The notes under the pieces are model-generated. The model was not told the DNA's origin. It saw nothing but the letters and a program-made list of their open reading frames with translations, and ran no database searches. From the NCBI GenBank assembly GCA_014526335.1, contig JACTAT010000164.1, forward strand, positions 124,001 through 188,000: a DNA stretch of 64,000 nucleotides, written 5' to 3'. This DNA is from Chrysaora quinquecirrha (taxonomy: Eukaryota > Cnidaria > Scyphozoa > Semaeostomeae > Pelagiidae). Below are positions 10,501 to 22,500 of the stretch, piece by piece; within the stretch, counting starts at the first letter, position 1; the number at the start of each line of letters is the position of its first letter. A program made the position numbers and the translations under genes.

Positions 10501-13500
10501 CAGTGCCTTTGATGCTAATCATTCTGATGTCATTTTTAGTTTCATGGGAATAGCCTGCGTGCAGCCTCAACTCATCTAACCGAAAGAGTAGAGTCTGCGC
10601 AACAATGAACGAAAGCTTGTACTGGCCTCTTTTCAAACGAACCCAGGCGGTAAATCTTTTGTATGTCTATTGTTTATTAACCAATCAGCTCCGGTTGGCA
10701 GAAAACTGCCAACCAGAGCTGATTGGTCAAATGCTAATTTCATTGTTTTAATATAGTCGCGCCGCGTAGACAAGGCTGGTTTGCGTCGCGCGATCACTTT
10801 CTTTGTCAAAACAAAATGGCGAATGCGTGCTTGGTTGCTGCACGAAAATGTTTGCTGGAGTAAGGGTGGTTTACCGGAGATCTACCTTACGAAAAGTACT
10901 ATTTTGATCAATTGAAGCCATGCCAAGAATAGAAACAAGCACGACATGGATTTTCCAAAGCGAGTTGTTTATTTCTGGGCATCTAGACTAGATAGTAGCC
11001 TACTAGTTGGTTTATCAGAAGAGGGTGCACCCAGTGTCCCTGTGCACAACAAATAAGAAAAAAATACAGATAGCAAGATTTGTCTAGTAGATTACATGCA
11101 TTTAACTTAATCAGTATAAATAATTACAATACCTCCTCGAATAAATTTTCCATGTTATGAAGTAGCCCTAACAGCTGTGATGTTAGTTAGGTAGTTTATG
11201 AAGGATTTACTACCAGTAAATGTTTGTGTCTACTAGTTTGTGCTGTTTTATTTTCTTTCAATTTAAGTCTTTCTTCAGAAACTAGAATCATTTGCTCAAC
11301 CATTTAAAAGCTTTGAAATCAATCTAGGGCAGCAAAAATCCAAATATTTTTGTCAACCTTCCCCAAAGCTGTCTTTTGGTCAATGTTTACAAACTGAAAA
11401 CATGAAGTGTTGATACTAATAATGTGACATCCATAATTATTTTCAGATTATTTTTCAGTGCTATTTAAGAGAAAAGAACACAAACTTAACCTTTTAAGAT
11501 TTGGTGAACAGTTTGCAAGCCATCCTTAACTATGTACCTTATTTATCCGTGCCTTGGTTTAGTTTTATGGTTTAATTCAATGTACATTCACTCAGTATTT
11601 GGTCATTAAAATTACATCTCAAAACTGAAACTGGTAGCAAATGACACAGCTTGCTTGTGGATTAAGATGAAGGCAGTACAGGTATTAACCAAAAAGCAGA
11701 AAAATGTCTGTCAAATCAAATCTATGAGAAGACCCATAGCCTACAATATTGACAAATTTTTTGAAGTTAGTAACTACCAAAACACCAAAAAAATCCTTGT
11801 AACACACAGCAAAAATTCATGGCAATTTCATCAAAAATTATAAACCAAGGACAAAATAACAGTTAATTGAAGAATAACTGTGACTGAGATGGATGCATAC
11901 TTTGAAACAAATGAATACTGTAATTCCAGTACCAAGAAAAGTTCAAACTCTACATTTCAAGACTTTCCTTGATCAAGCAAGAATACTTACTGGGGATAAT
12001 ATAGTTATGCAAAAAAAAAGGCTATTTATAAACAACAAACCTATAAATAAAAACAGTACAGTGAAAAGCTTTGCATCTATCTATGCATCTAGGATATATC
12101 AATCAACCTATTTGTCTGTAGCACTTTTTCCTTAGAGAGATCAAAAGAAAAGAAAATACCCAAGTGAGCTAACAAAATAAAAATATATGAAGATACTCGT
12201 CCAAGTCAAGTGATAAAAAGTTACATACAACAAATACCAGACATCCGTGTTTAGGGTATCCTCGAGAAAAAAGTTACACTAATTTAATTGCTCTTTAGTT
12301 TCGATTGAAAGTTTTTGTTGAAGAATTGACAATAGAAGCAGCAGTGTTCAATGGTCAGCATATGAATGGTCAGCATCCACCAGTTAATCGGGCCTACGCA
12401 AGAGTTAGGCCCCGGCCACAGACAGCAAAGAACTTGTCACTTTCAGCTTTTCAGAAAGATTTTCTTGGCCAAACGTCTTATAAATGTCCAATACAGCAAA
12501 GTTTAAATACAAGACATCATTTTGTTTTGAAATTCATCGCAAAGAACTTCTTCGTAAAGTTACGAAGTTACACACAGCTTCAAACAACTTGCTCAAATCC
12601 CGCAGTGCTAGTAGGCGGTGATTAAAAACGCTTCGCGAATGCTCCAACGGTTGTTTTCATCAGAAAGAGGTTGCATTTTTGCTGACTCAGCTGTACAAGC
12701 TTTCGTTCATTGTTGCGCAGACTCTACTCTTTACGAAAGAAGAGTTTGAGGCTGCACGCAGGCTAATTTATACTACACACTTTTTTTTTATAAGAATACC
12801 TTATTTTTGCCGAGCCTCGATTATTCTTAAGCTTATTCGATTTTGAGCCTGAAAATATTCTTAAATTATTCTTAATCATCAATGTTGTAATTTGGCCTGA
12901 AGATCAAGAGAAATAAGTCAAATCTTTGTCATTTGTTATTTTATTAATAACAGAGTTACTGTATCAAAGCTAGTCAGACAGGATGTATGCATTTCAAAAC
13001 AAATACAGTAGCCTGACAATCACACTTATTGTACAGTGTAAAAAACGCAGAGAAATAAAAATGATCCTCGTCAAGCTTGAGCCTCAGATTATTCTTAAAT
13101 AATTCTTAAATTTCAGCAATTTTGAGCCTGAATATTCTTATAGACTGTATTCTTATAAAAAAAGTGTGTATTCGATTTTGCCGGAAACTTTTAATTAATT
13201 GCTTTCAGCAACTTGGATCTTTACCAAAATTTTGTGGAAAATATACCTTATCAACGAACGGCTGCGATAATGGAAAATTTGCACAGCCAAAATTTAGCCT
13301 CTGCAAAGTCTTGGCGCTTGTATGATTTTTATTAGCGTTCTTTATTCACTGTTTTATAAGGGCTTTCACCATTTGGGGTGTAGGTGAACCGTTTGGCCCC
13401 CACTCACTTTTCACGCTCAAAGTCCTTATAGAATTGGGAACGCTCTGAACCCCTTAGAAATCAATAGTATCATCGCTAGGACGATGAAAAGTTTCACCAG

Positions 13501-16500
13501 ACTACGTGGTAGACTCTACCTTCGAGACCTCGATATCTTGAAGTTGTTAAAAACATTCAATCTCGGCGGCCTTTCGCCGAAAGGTTCTTTCTTCTTTCAT
13601 GAACTGTGAACGGTAAGCGGTTACCACAGACCAAATCTTGCTTCTCTGCAAATTGTTTAACTTATTTTCTTGTAGCAAAACAAATAGAGACAAGATTACG
13701 GAAAAGATGGCGACAGGGAATTTACCTAGGATGCATTGAAAACTGACACATTGAAGTTTTATAGAACCGCTTAAATGTTGTATAATACTTTTTGAACTGC
13801 TAGTTGAACCGGTTTCAATTAAACTTAAACCAGCTTTTCAAATGTTGCGTTCCCATTGGTTGATAAAACAAATCAAATTGATCTGATTGGTGGAAATTTA
13901 TACTGGTTTAAAATGGAGATTTCAAGGGTCAGTGCGAGGCCAATGTTAGAACGCAGTGAATCTTGATAAAATGGACTCTTATTCGTCTCAATAGCAAAAA
14001 GACGTTAAGTTGTATCGTCCATAACTTTTTGTCAATGTTGGTTTTTGACAACAAACATCATTAGTGTTATTGACAATTTAACAAAAAGACCAATTGCAAA
14101 TATGAAATAAAATGGCGGCAGACAGTTCGGAAAAACCGAGACTTTGTATTTTATTCATTGATTGGAAATTTTTCTTATATTTTTTATTCATTGAATGGAT
14201 GTTTTTCACGAAAGGCAGACAAAAGATCATATTTTTCCTACGAGGAAGCTACCAGTGGCGTACCACAATCGATAGGTTTCGAGTCTATACTGTGTGATAA
14301 GATGGTCGACGACAATTCCACTAAGCTAAAAAGCTCAATGAAATTGTCGAGTAAATCTCTAACTCGTACAGCCCAAGTCTGTCCTCCCATTTGGTACTGT
14401 TTAACAAAAATCTCTTTTTCTTTCAAGGGTGAATTTGGCATTCGAATTACAGTTCGGGATAATTCTTCAAGTCATCTAACCCCGCAAGGTAACCCTTGTA
14501 CGATTACTTTACTTTCTTTCTTCCTTTTCCACAATTTTTTTCAGTTGTCTTTCAATTACCATGTTACTTCAACTAAACGTTAGGGACCACTGATTCCAAT
14601 GAACGTCACTTTTAAGGGGTTTAAAGAGGTCGTTTGTTAAAAATATTGCAAACTTTTGAAGGTGTTTTTCGAGGAGGTTTTTGCAAGAACGGAACGTTTA
14701 ATCAAAATGCTCTCTTTTTTACAAGAACCTGTCCAAACAGCAACCTAGCCTTAAGGCCTGGCTAAACTAGGAGACATGTTCTATGAAGTGTAATCAAGGC
14801 CAAAATTGACATTGCATTCTGAATAGACAATCATGCACTTATTTTGCTATCGTGTACTTTACAATCATGCACTTTCCATTCATGTACTTTGTAATCATGC
14901 ACTTTCTTATCCATTCATGTACTTTGCAATCATGTACTTAGTAATCATGCACTTTACAATCATACACTTTGCAATCATGTACTTTGTAATCATGTACTTT
15001 GTATTCATGTACTTTGTAATCATGTACTTTGTATTCATGCACTTTGTAATCGTGTACTTTGCAATCATGTACTTTACATTCATGCACTCTTGAATCATGT
15101 ACTTTGTATTGTAATCGTGTACTCTGCGATCCTGAATAACTCAGTAGAAGGACACCAAATCTATGTATCGAAATCACTCAACCCCAAGGTGAAAGTCAAC
15201 GCAGCCGTCGCCTAATCCATTTTGGCCTCAATAACACCGTGCAGTGTAATCAAGGCCAAAATCAATTAACAGATTAAAATAATAAACTCAACGAAGCCGT
15301 GGCCCAAACAGCGCGGCCATGGCCGCACAGCCAATGAATGGCAAATAGATACCCGACACCGAAATTCAAAACTCTGTGGGTTCTGTGGTTGGTTCGTTGT
15401 TTGCTTCTGTTACATTCCAGCTGAATTCTCTGAGATCCACCAAGATAGATTTTAAGTGAAGAAAACATAGGACTTTGTTCGGAGCTATACGACAAACCGC
15501 TTTTCTGCTGCCATCAATCTGGCAGTTAGTCTTCTCGTGAAAATTATGGCGCTTTTGGTTAATCAAGCTTTCCCAAATGAGGTAGGTGTGCCTAGTTTAT
15601 AATTTAACGCAGGTCTGAATATTCCCCAAAGGGTACTCCCGTTGAGGCCCAGGGGGGTCCAATCGATTTGAGGGTCTTAGCCCAATGACAGAAATAAAGA
15701 AATGGTATTGTAACCTTTGGGTATTTTGGTAGCTACTACCTTTGGTCCTCTTTTGCCCTGACTGGGTCCCTCAGGCGTCAGTGGGACTGGGACGCCATTG
15801 CGCTGTCACGATTGCGCGGTCAAGCATTCGGCAGCACAATAGTATGTATTTGGTGTTGTAGCCAATTAGGTAACTTCCAATAATTTGAACAAAATCTCAG
15901 CCCTAGTTGCTCATTAGCTGTTTTTGTTTTTAAAAGTGTAAGTTGCAAAAAATTACCTCGAAGAGACTGGGGACGGAATAAGCGGAGGGTCGAGGGGTCT
16001 TGTAGAGCAAACGGTTTACTAAGCATCCAAAACATTGCTGGCAACCTTGTGCTTTCTACAGTTATTTGCGCTAAACACTAATCATTAAAGTGGTTTTATA
16101 ATTATATTACAGGACCCACGACAGTTCATCACATCCCATGTTGTGGCCTCTCTTCAACGTATACGACGATGCCTGGACGACATACAAGGTGTCAGTGAAC
16201 CTGAAACGATGCTCGACCGCCTGGAAGATTCAATTAGGGCGCTTGTTCAATTAAATGATAATAATCATGCTGAAGAGCAAGAGGCCATTTCGCTGTTGCA
16301 AACAGCACGTGAATGCATTCAAGACGCTGTTGACACGGCAAGTTTCCATTCCAATGTATCTTTCTTGCTTACGGGAAGAGCTGGACGCCCATCGTTTTCA
16401 CTTCCGCGGGATAAATTACAGTTTCTTGTTGAAAAGGGATTTAGTATCCCAGACATTGGGGCAATTCTTGGAGTGAGTTCTAGAACAGTTAGACGCCGAC

Positions 16501-19500
16501 TTCAGCAGTTTAGCATTTCAATAACAGGCCAGTACAGTGTTTTTTCGGATGATGAATTGGACGCAACAATTCGAGACATTTTAAATGAATTTCCCAACTG
16601 TGGATTTAGGCGAATGGACGGGTTCCTTAAAAGTAAAGGTTTAAGAGTTCAGCAAACGAGAATTCGATGCAGTATGAGACGTGTGGATCCTCTAGGTGTT
16701 CTTCTTCGGTCACTGGAAATCAATGTGATTTCTCGTAGAACTTATGATATAAAACACCTATGGCACTATGGCACATAGATGGTTATCATAAGTTAATAAG
16801 GTAAGTCGTTATCACATCTAATTAGAATTTACCTTTCATTCCTACCCATTTTACTGTATTGTTATCACCCATATTGCAGTGCCTATTGCCTTTTCAGTAA
16901 CCTCGGCTGTTTTGATATCTAAAAGCACATTTTTCTGGGCCCCGCAGTCCATTAGAAAGCGAATTTAAATCAACCGTATTTAATGAAAACTAGGTTGTGA
17001 TACTAATTTTTCATTTCACCTTTAATGGTTCATTTTAAGGTGGCGCCTCGTGGTCCATGGTGGCATCGACGGATACTCAAGGCGTATAATGTTTATGAGA
17101 TGTAGTGACAATAATAGATCAGCTACAGTTCTGAATGCTTTTTTGGGTGCTGTCAATGAATACGGTCTACCAAGCAGAATAAGGACTGACAAAGGCAAAG
17201 AAAACGTTGAAATCTGTGCATACATGTTCAGTCATCCACTGCGAGGACCGAACAGGGGTAGTGCTATAACCGGGAAAAGTGTGCACAATCAACGCATTGA
17301 GCGGTTATGGCGAGATTTGTTCAGTGGATGCATTTTCATTTTTTACGAGCTGTTCTATCGTCTTGAGGTCAGTGGTTTGTTGAATCCATCTGATGACCTG
17401 CACCTCTTTTGCCTGCATTACGTTTTTCTGCCAAGGATAAACAAGCATTTAAAGATATGGGTTGACGCATGGGATCTGCATCCCCTATCATCTGAAAGAA
17501 ACAAGTCACCAACTCAGCTCTGGATTCGAGGCTTAGCCGCGACAAGCAACTCCGATTTGGCTTCAAACCTCCAGGAAGAATTATTTCAGCGTGAGGTAAT
17601 TGAACTTTACGCATTCCAGCAACAGAATGAAATAGCTATACATAAACCACATAAACCCAAACTAAGCAATGAACAAAACTTAGACGTATTACTCAAAACA
17701 GTTTTTGACATACAAATGGAAGTTATGAACACAACAAGGTTAAACGAAACTAATTATAACAAGGTTAAATGAAACTAATAATCTAAGAGGAAATGAACAC
17801 ACAACGAAGAGCTCCTGTATTATATCTGACATAAAAATATAAACTAACAGATGCAAGGAATGAATGATATATAGGACCAAAATATGTAATAATTTTCAAA
17901 GTCTTACAGCTAGTGCAATTATTTGAAAAGTAAAAAATTAAACTATTCTTTTGGTTACAGAATGACTACAGCAATTATGGCATCGACTGGCTAGGCCCGC
18001 TCCCACAGAGCATTGAAGATAACGAACAGGAGGTCGTGATACCTATTACCAGAATCCCATTGCAGGCAGCAACGTACCAATACATGCAAACCATCATCGA
18101 TCCTCTGAGGGAAAGTGATTCACACGGAGCAGACATATATATAGATGCTGTTAATTTTGTATCAAGTATGATAAATAACAATTAATTGTGTGGATCTGGC
18201 TTAAAGTACTACGATTCTTATCCTACGATTACTATGCTACGATTCTTCTTTGAATGGGCTTTGGAATTTGATTCAATAAAAACTACGCTTAAATATCCCT
18301 AGAGGCTTTGCACGATGCCAGACATACATAATACGTAACCGCTGGATGCCGCGGGGCAATTCACTTGTAGCAAATCTCGCTCATATTTCAATGTACATCC
18401 TTTGGAAACCTTTTGTCATTCGCTTTTTCAAGAGTGAAATAGTGAAATGCCCCTCGGTTGTTCCACCTTCGTAAAGAATTGTGTGATGTGGGTGTTTGCT
18501 TAGATCAAAACAGCCCCTTTCCATATAAACATTAAGCTTCACCAAAACCGTACAGTCCCATCTCTAATGCATTGTCCATTGACTCCGAGAAATTTTATAA
18601 TTTTCATGTTTTACTGGTAGAATCAGAATGTTAGCACATGTTGATGAAGCCGGAAGACCATCCCCATCGACACAGCTATACTCGATAGTTATCTTCTCTT
18701 TGAGTCCGGCAGGTCCCAAAACTTCCTCTCCAGTGGTAAATGCTAGAATAGCCTCTTGACGAGTCACGCTCTTTCCTGTCAAAAAAAATATCATCAGGGT
18801 CTGCGGCGTAGAAATAACCTTGCATTACGAATATTCTCTGTTTTAAAATTTAATGTTCATTTGTAAAATTAATAAACAACTATAGTATTTTTAGAAATCT
18901 GTTAAGAAGCGCATACGAAAGTTATATTTATTTGTCAAACTCTTACTAAGGTTGCGAAGGTTAATATTTTAGTTATTTTTGTGCTATTGCCAAAAGCAAA
19001 TTCTTTGAAAATGTAATTTAGAGTCGCTGCTTTTTGCCTCTAACTGAACTGTGAGAAATACCAGGTATCTGTAATAAAGTGTTTCATAGTAATTAATCTT
19101 AAGATTTCCACAAGCTAAGAATACATCAAGGCGAATACTATCACGATGAAATGTACGACATACCATTCCCCAAAATTATACATTTCTCGTCTTCCAAGTA
19201 AGTCAAGAAAAAGGATTTAGTGCATTCTTCTGTCTTACTGGCAGCATCTTTGAAGAACATCTCGTTTAGCAGTGTCTCCTTAGTTACTTTGACTTTACTT
19301 CCAACGAACTTCGCTTTCAGCTTGTTTGGATGTTGTTTGATGATACGAAGAACGTCAGCTGCTTTCAAGCCATCCATTAGCTGTTGTATTGCAGTCTGCC
19401 GGCGCCAAATCAACTCGTACAGCAACATGGTTGCAACTAAATTTTCTTTCTTTTCAAACGTTAGCAACAATGTCCAGCCTGTAAATCAATGACTCTTCTG

Positions 19501-22500
19501 ATTAGTGCTTTAGTTAGATTATACAGGGGCTATAACTGTGGTTTTAATATTAGTTTGATAATACTTCACTAACACAAGGATGATTTCAAATTTGAGCATT
19601 TTCTCATCACGTTATTATTTTCGCAACACTGCAACCTGCACCGTAAGTTTCACCAATAGATATAATCATATAAGGAAAAGTCAACACACTACACTACAAA
19701 GGATATTTTCAAGTTATTCTAGCTGATACAAGAGAAAATCCAGAAGGCGAAAAATGTCCCAAGACCAATAGAAGGAAACTCACCACATTTCTGAATGTAG
19801 TCGATTACATCTGGTTTGGATACAAGCGCTTCGAATTCAACCTTGTTTTTAGTTGAGGCAATCTGCAAGGAATAAAATATTAGCTACTTGAGAACTTCCA
19901 AATACTGTTTTTCTTTGAATAAATTCCCTCCCATATTAAGCGACCCATGAGATGTCTGAAAAGTACCTCCCTTGCATAAGCGTGCTCCATCCCAGCCCAG
20001 GTCCGAATGTCACATGGTATGAGCGGATATGTTTAATCACCATTCCGATAGAGAAATGTTTAGACGAATAATTTAGAGTTGATGTCCTTGGGCGCCTCGC
20101 TGATTCGAAAGAAATGGGGCAAAAATAACGCAATAAACGAGCTAATAAACCAAGAGTAATGTATATAGTGAAATAATGTTACATTAAAATAATGTAAATG
20201 ATCAAGAAAAAGCGAACCTGTTGAATTGTTTCCCTAGCTTCGTGTTCAGGTACCATATCGATTGAGCAAAGTGGTAGAGCATCTTCGGCATTCTCCTTAA
20301 CAATGAACTCATAAATGGGTCCAGCTAGAAAAGGAAAACCTATGAAGAAAAATCTTGTTTCAATGAAATTCGTAGTTGTACTACAAAGGCTACTAGCTGA
20401 GAGCAAGACTATTTTCTAGAGCAACAATACTACGAGACCCTTGGTTCTTACCACATACGCGTAAGATTAGTAAAACGAGTGCCATAGCTATAAGGATAAA
20501 TTGCGAGGAACGACACAAAACGGCAGATCGAGAGACAGAAAAATAAACAGTTAAATATCCATAAATTGGCTATTACTATAGCTATTACGCTTCTTGCCGC
20601 AAAACGTTCCCCCTCCCCCAAATGAATGTTGTTGTCGTAAAAAAGAAAAACAGCTAAATGTAAAGGACTATCTGTAAACGAAACAAAAATCCAACATTGG
20701 ATTTGGGTCGGGGAGAATTCATGTTCTTCCTATTCTGTGCACAGAGTATTTAAAGGTTGTCATTTTACAAAATTATGATTATTTATGAAAGTCTCATTGA
20801 CTTTTGTCTGAGATTAATATATCTAAGAAAAAAACGAGAACTAACGAATATAACTGACCTATACCACCGTTTGCGACGGAATGTGCAAAGATTTTTCCTA
20901 CAGTTTTCATATGTCCCAATCTGAGACTACTGCCTTTCATGGCTGGAAGTAATGAATCTTTGCTGCCTTCAAATAGGCCCGTTTCTGGACTACCAATCTG
21001 GTTTGCTAAACACTGAAAGAACTCTTTTCTTGGTCCTCCCGCATCAATCCCATCCTCTCCATTAAATGTAACTCTGAAAGGTTTTCCAAAGTCACAAGTT
21101 TTTTTGTAAAAGCCAAATGCCTGTTGCCATAGATTCGTACGATCAACACATAGAAATTGTGATATTCCTTGGAGTTTCTTTTCAAAATAATCCTCTACGT
21201 CGAAATCGACGCCATCAACATCTAGAAAATGAAAAATGGTCGATCAGTAATCTAACGAAATGCAACAAAACACATCTTTGATTTTTGCTTCAATTTACTG
21301 CATGCAATTTATTGCTTCAATGCATGCAAATTGCAATTCACATGCTTGCAATGCATTTCTTCAATTCACTGCACAACTTACAGCAATGATAGAACACACC
21401 GTAACCCTACCCTTTTTGCAGAAGATTTGAACTTCAAAACACATCGATGTTCATATTCTTATGTTGTATGGCTTCGCCAAAGTTCCGGGTACCCGATGAA
21501 AAAAGGGCACCTTATTGTCTCTTTTGTCTTTAAGTGTCTCTATTCTAGTAATGTTGTTATTTGACTTTTGTTTGTAAATTACGTGTTTTCGTAATTCTTT
21601 TTACTTTTACCATATTTGAGACCCAAAGAAGTGAGATTATTCCGTTATTTCGCTATTTCCTTTTTTTGCCGAATAGCCGTTTTTTCCAGCCTTGCTTGGC
21701 ATTAAAGGAGAGAAGAAAGAGAAAGTTTACCATATGAATCAACACAGTGGGTTGAATGGGGGGTTGAATTGTTTGAGTCAGCTGCCAGCAGACCATCGAC
21801 AGCTGATTCTAGAGTTCCGCTGGTTGATAAAACCTCCTCCAACTCGAGAACACTTCTGGCTGGGAACATGTCTTTCAGCTGCGAGACTGAATCATCTTGA
21901 ACTTCTAGATTATTGCCAGCTGCGGTTGCAGAGGCACAAAATACCTAGAAAATGAGACAAATCTCAATGAGCTCAGGCAGCCGTGATTTAAGACAATAAA
22001 GTTTCGTTCGTTTTGTGTTCTTATAAGCAATTACAAACAATGACACGACATTGACACAACGTATTTTCCTACCTGTTCTGCAGGACTGGTGGTCATTGTT
22101 GATACCAGTGACAAATCAACAGCACTCTCAGAATGATTAATATTTTCCTCAAAATATCTGTCCAGCGTTTCTAAGTCACTGAAATTTAAGCAAGCAAGAT
22201 ACAAACATCAAACATGGGCTGATATCCTCACATCCAAGCTTATTTTAAGAAATATGTTTTACCAGTTAAAACATAAACAAAAAACATAGCAAATAACAAA
22301 AAAAACATTCGAATCATATGAAAACATACATAAATTGAGAAAACATACTAAATAAACGTTTTTTTATAAGAAACTTCTTACCTTCTTATGGAAAATGAAA
22401 AAAAAATGGCCTGAGGTAAGGGGGTAAATAGTTGTAAAGTATGTCGTATGTCCAGTTATAGATAACGGCGCTATATAAAAGCCATGACCTTTACCTTTAC

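Larger units (their letters stand above)
14784..15402 (+). repeat. Left terminal inverted repeat of the transposon
   Basis: 619 bp. Order from the tip: 45-bp unique tip, 15-bp tandem array (about 14830-15120), a unique spacer, a palindrome (15219-15262), then about 140 bp ending at GGTTCGTTGTTT. It matches 24272-24890 in reverse. Differences seen: one C/T in the array, two adjacent C/T at about 15211-15212 and one at about 15328. Confidence 0.95.

Noticed and set aside
14907..15177. KVHDY-repeat proteins at both transposon ends
   Set aside because: The 15-bp array is divisible by three and creates such frames on both strands.
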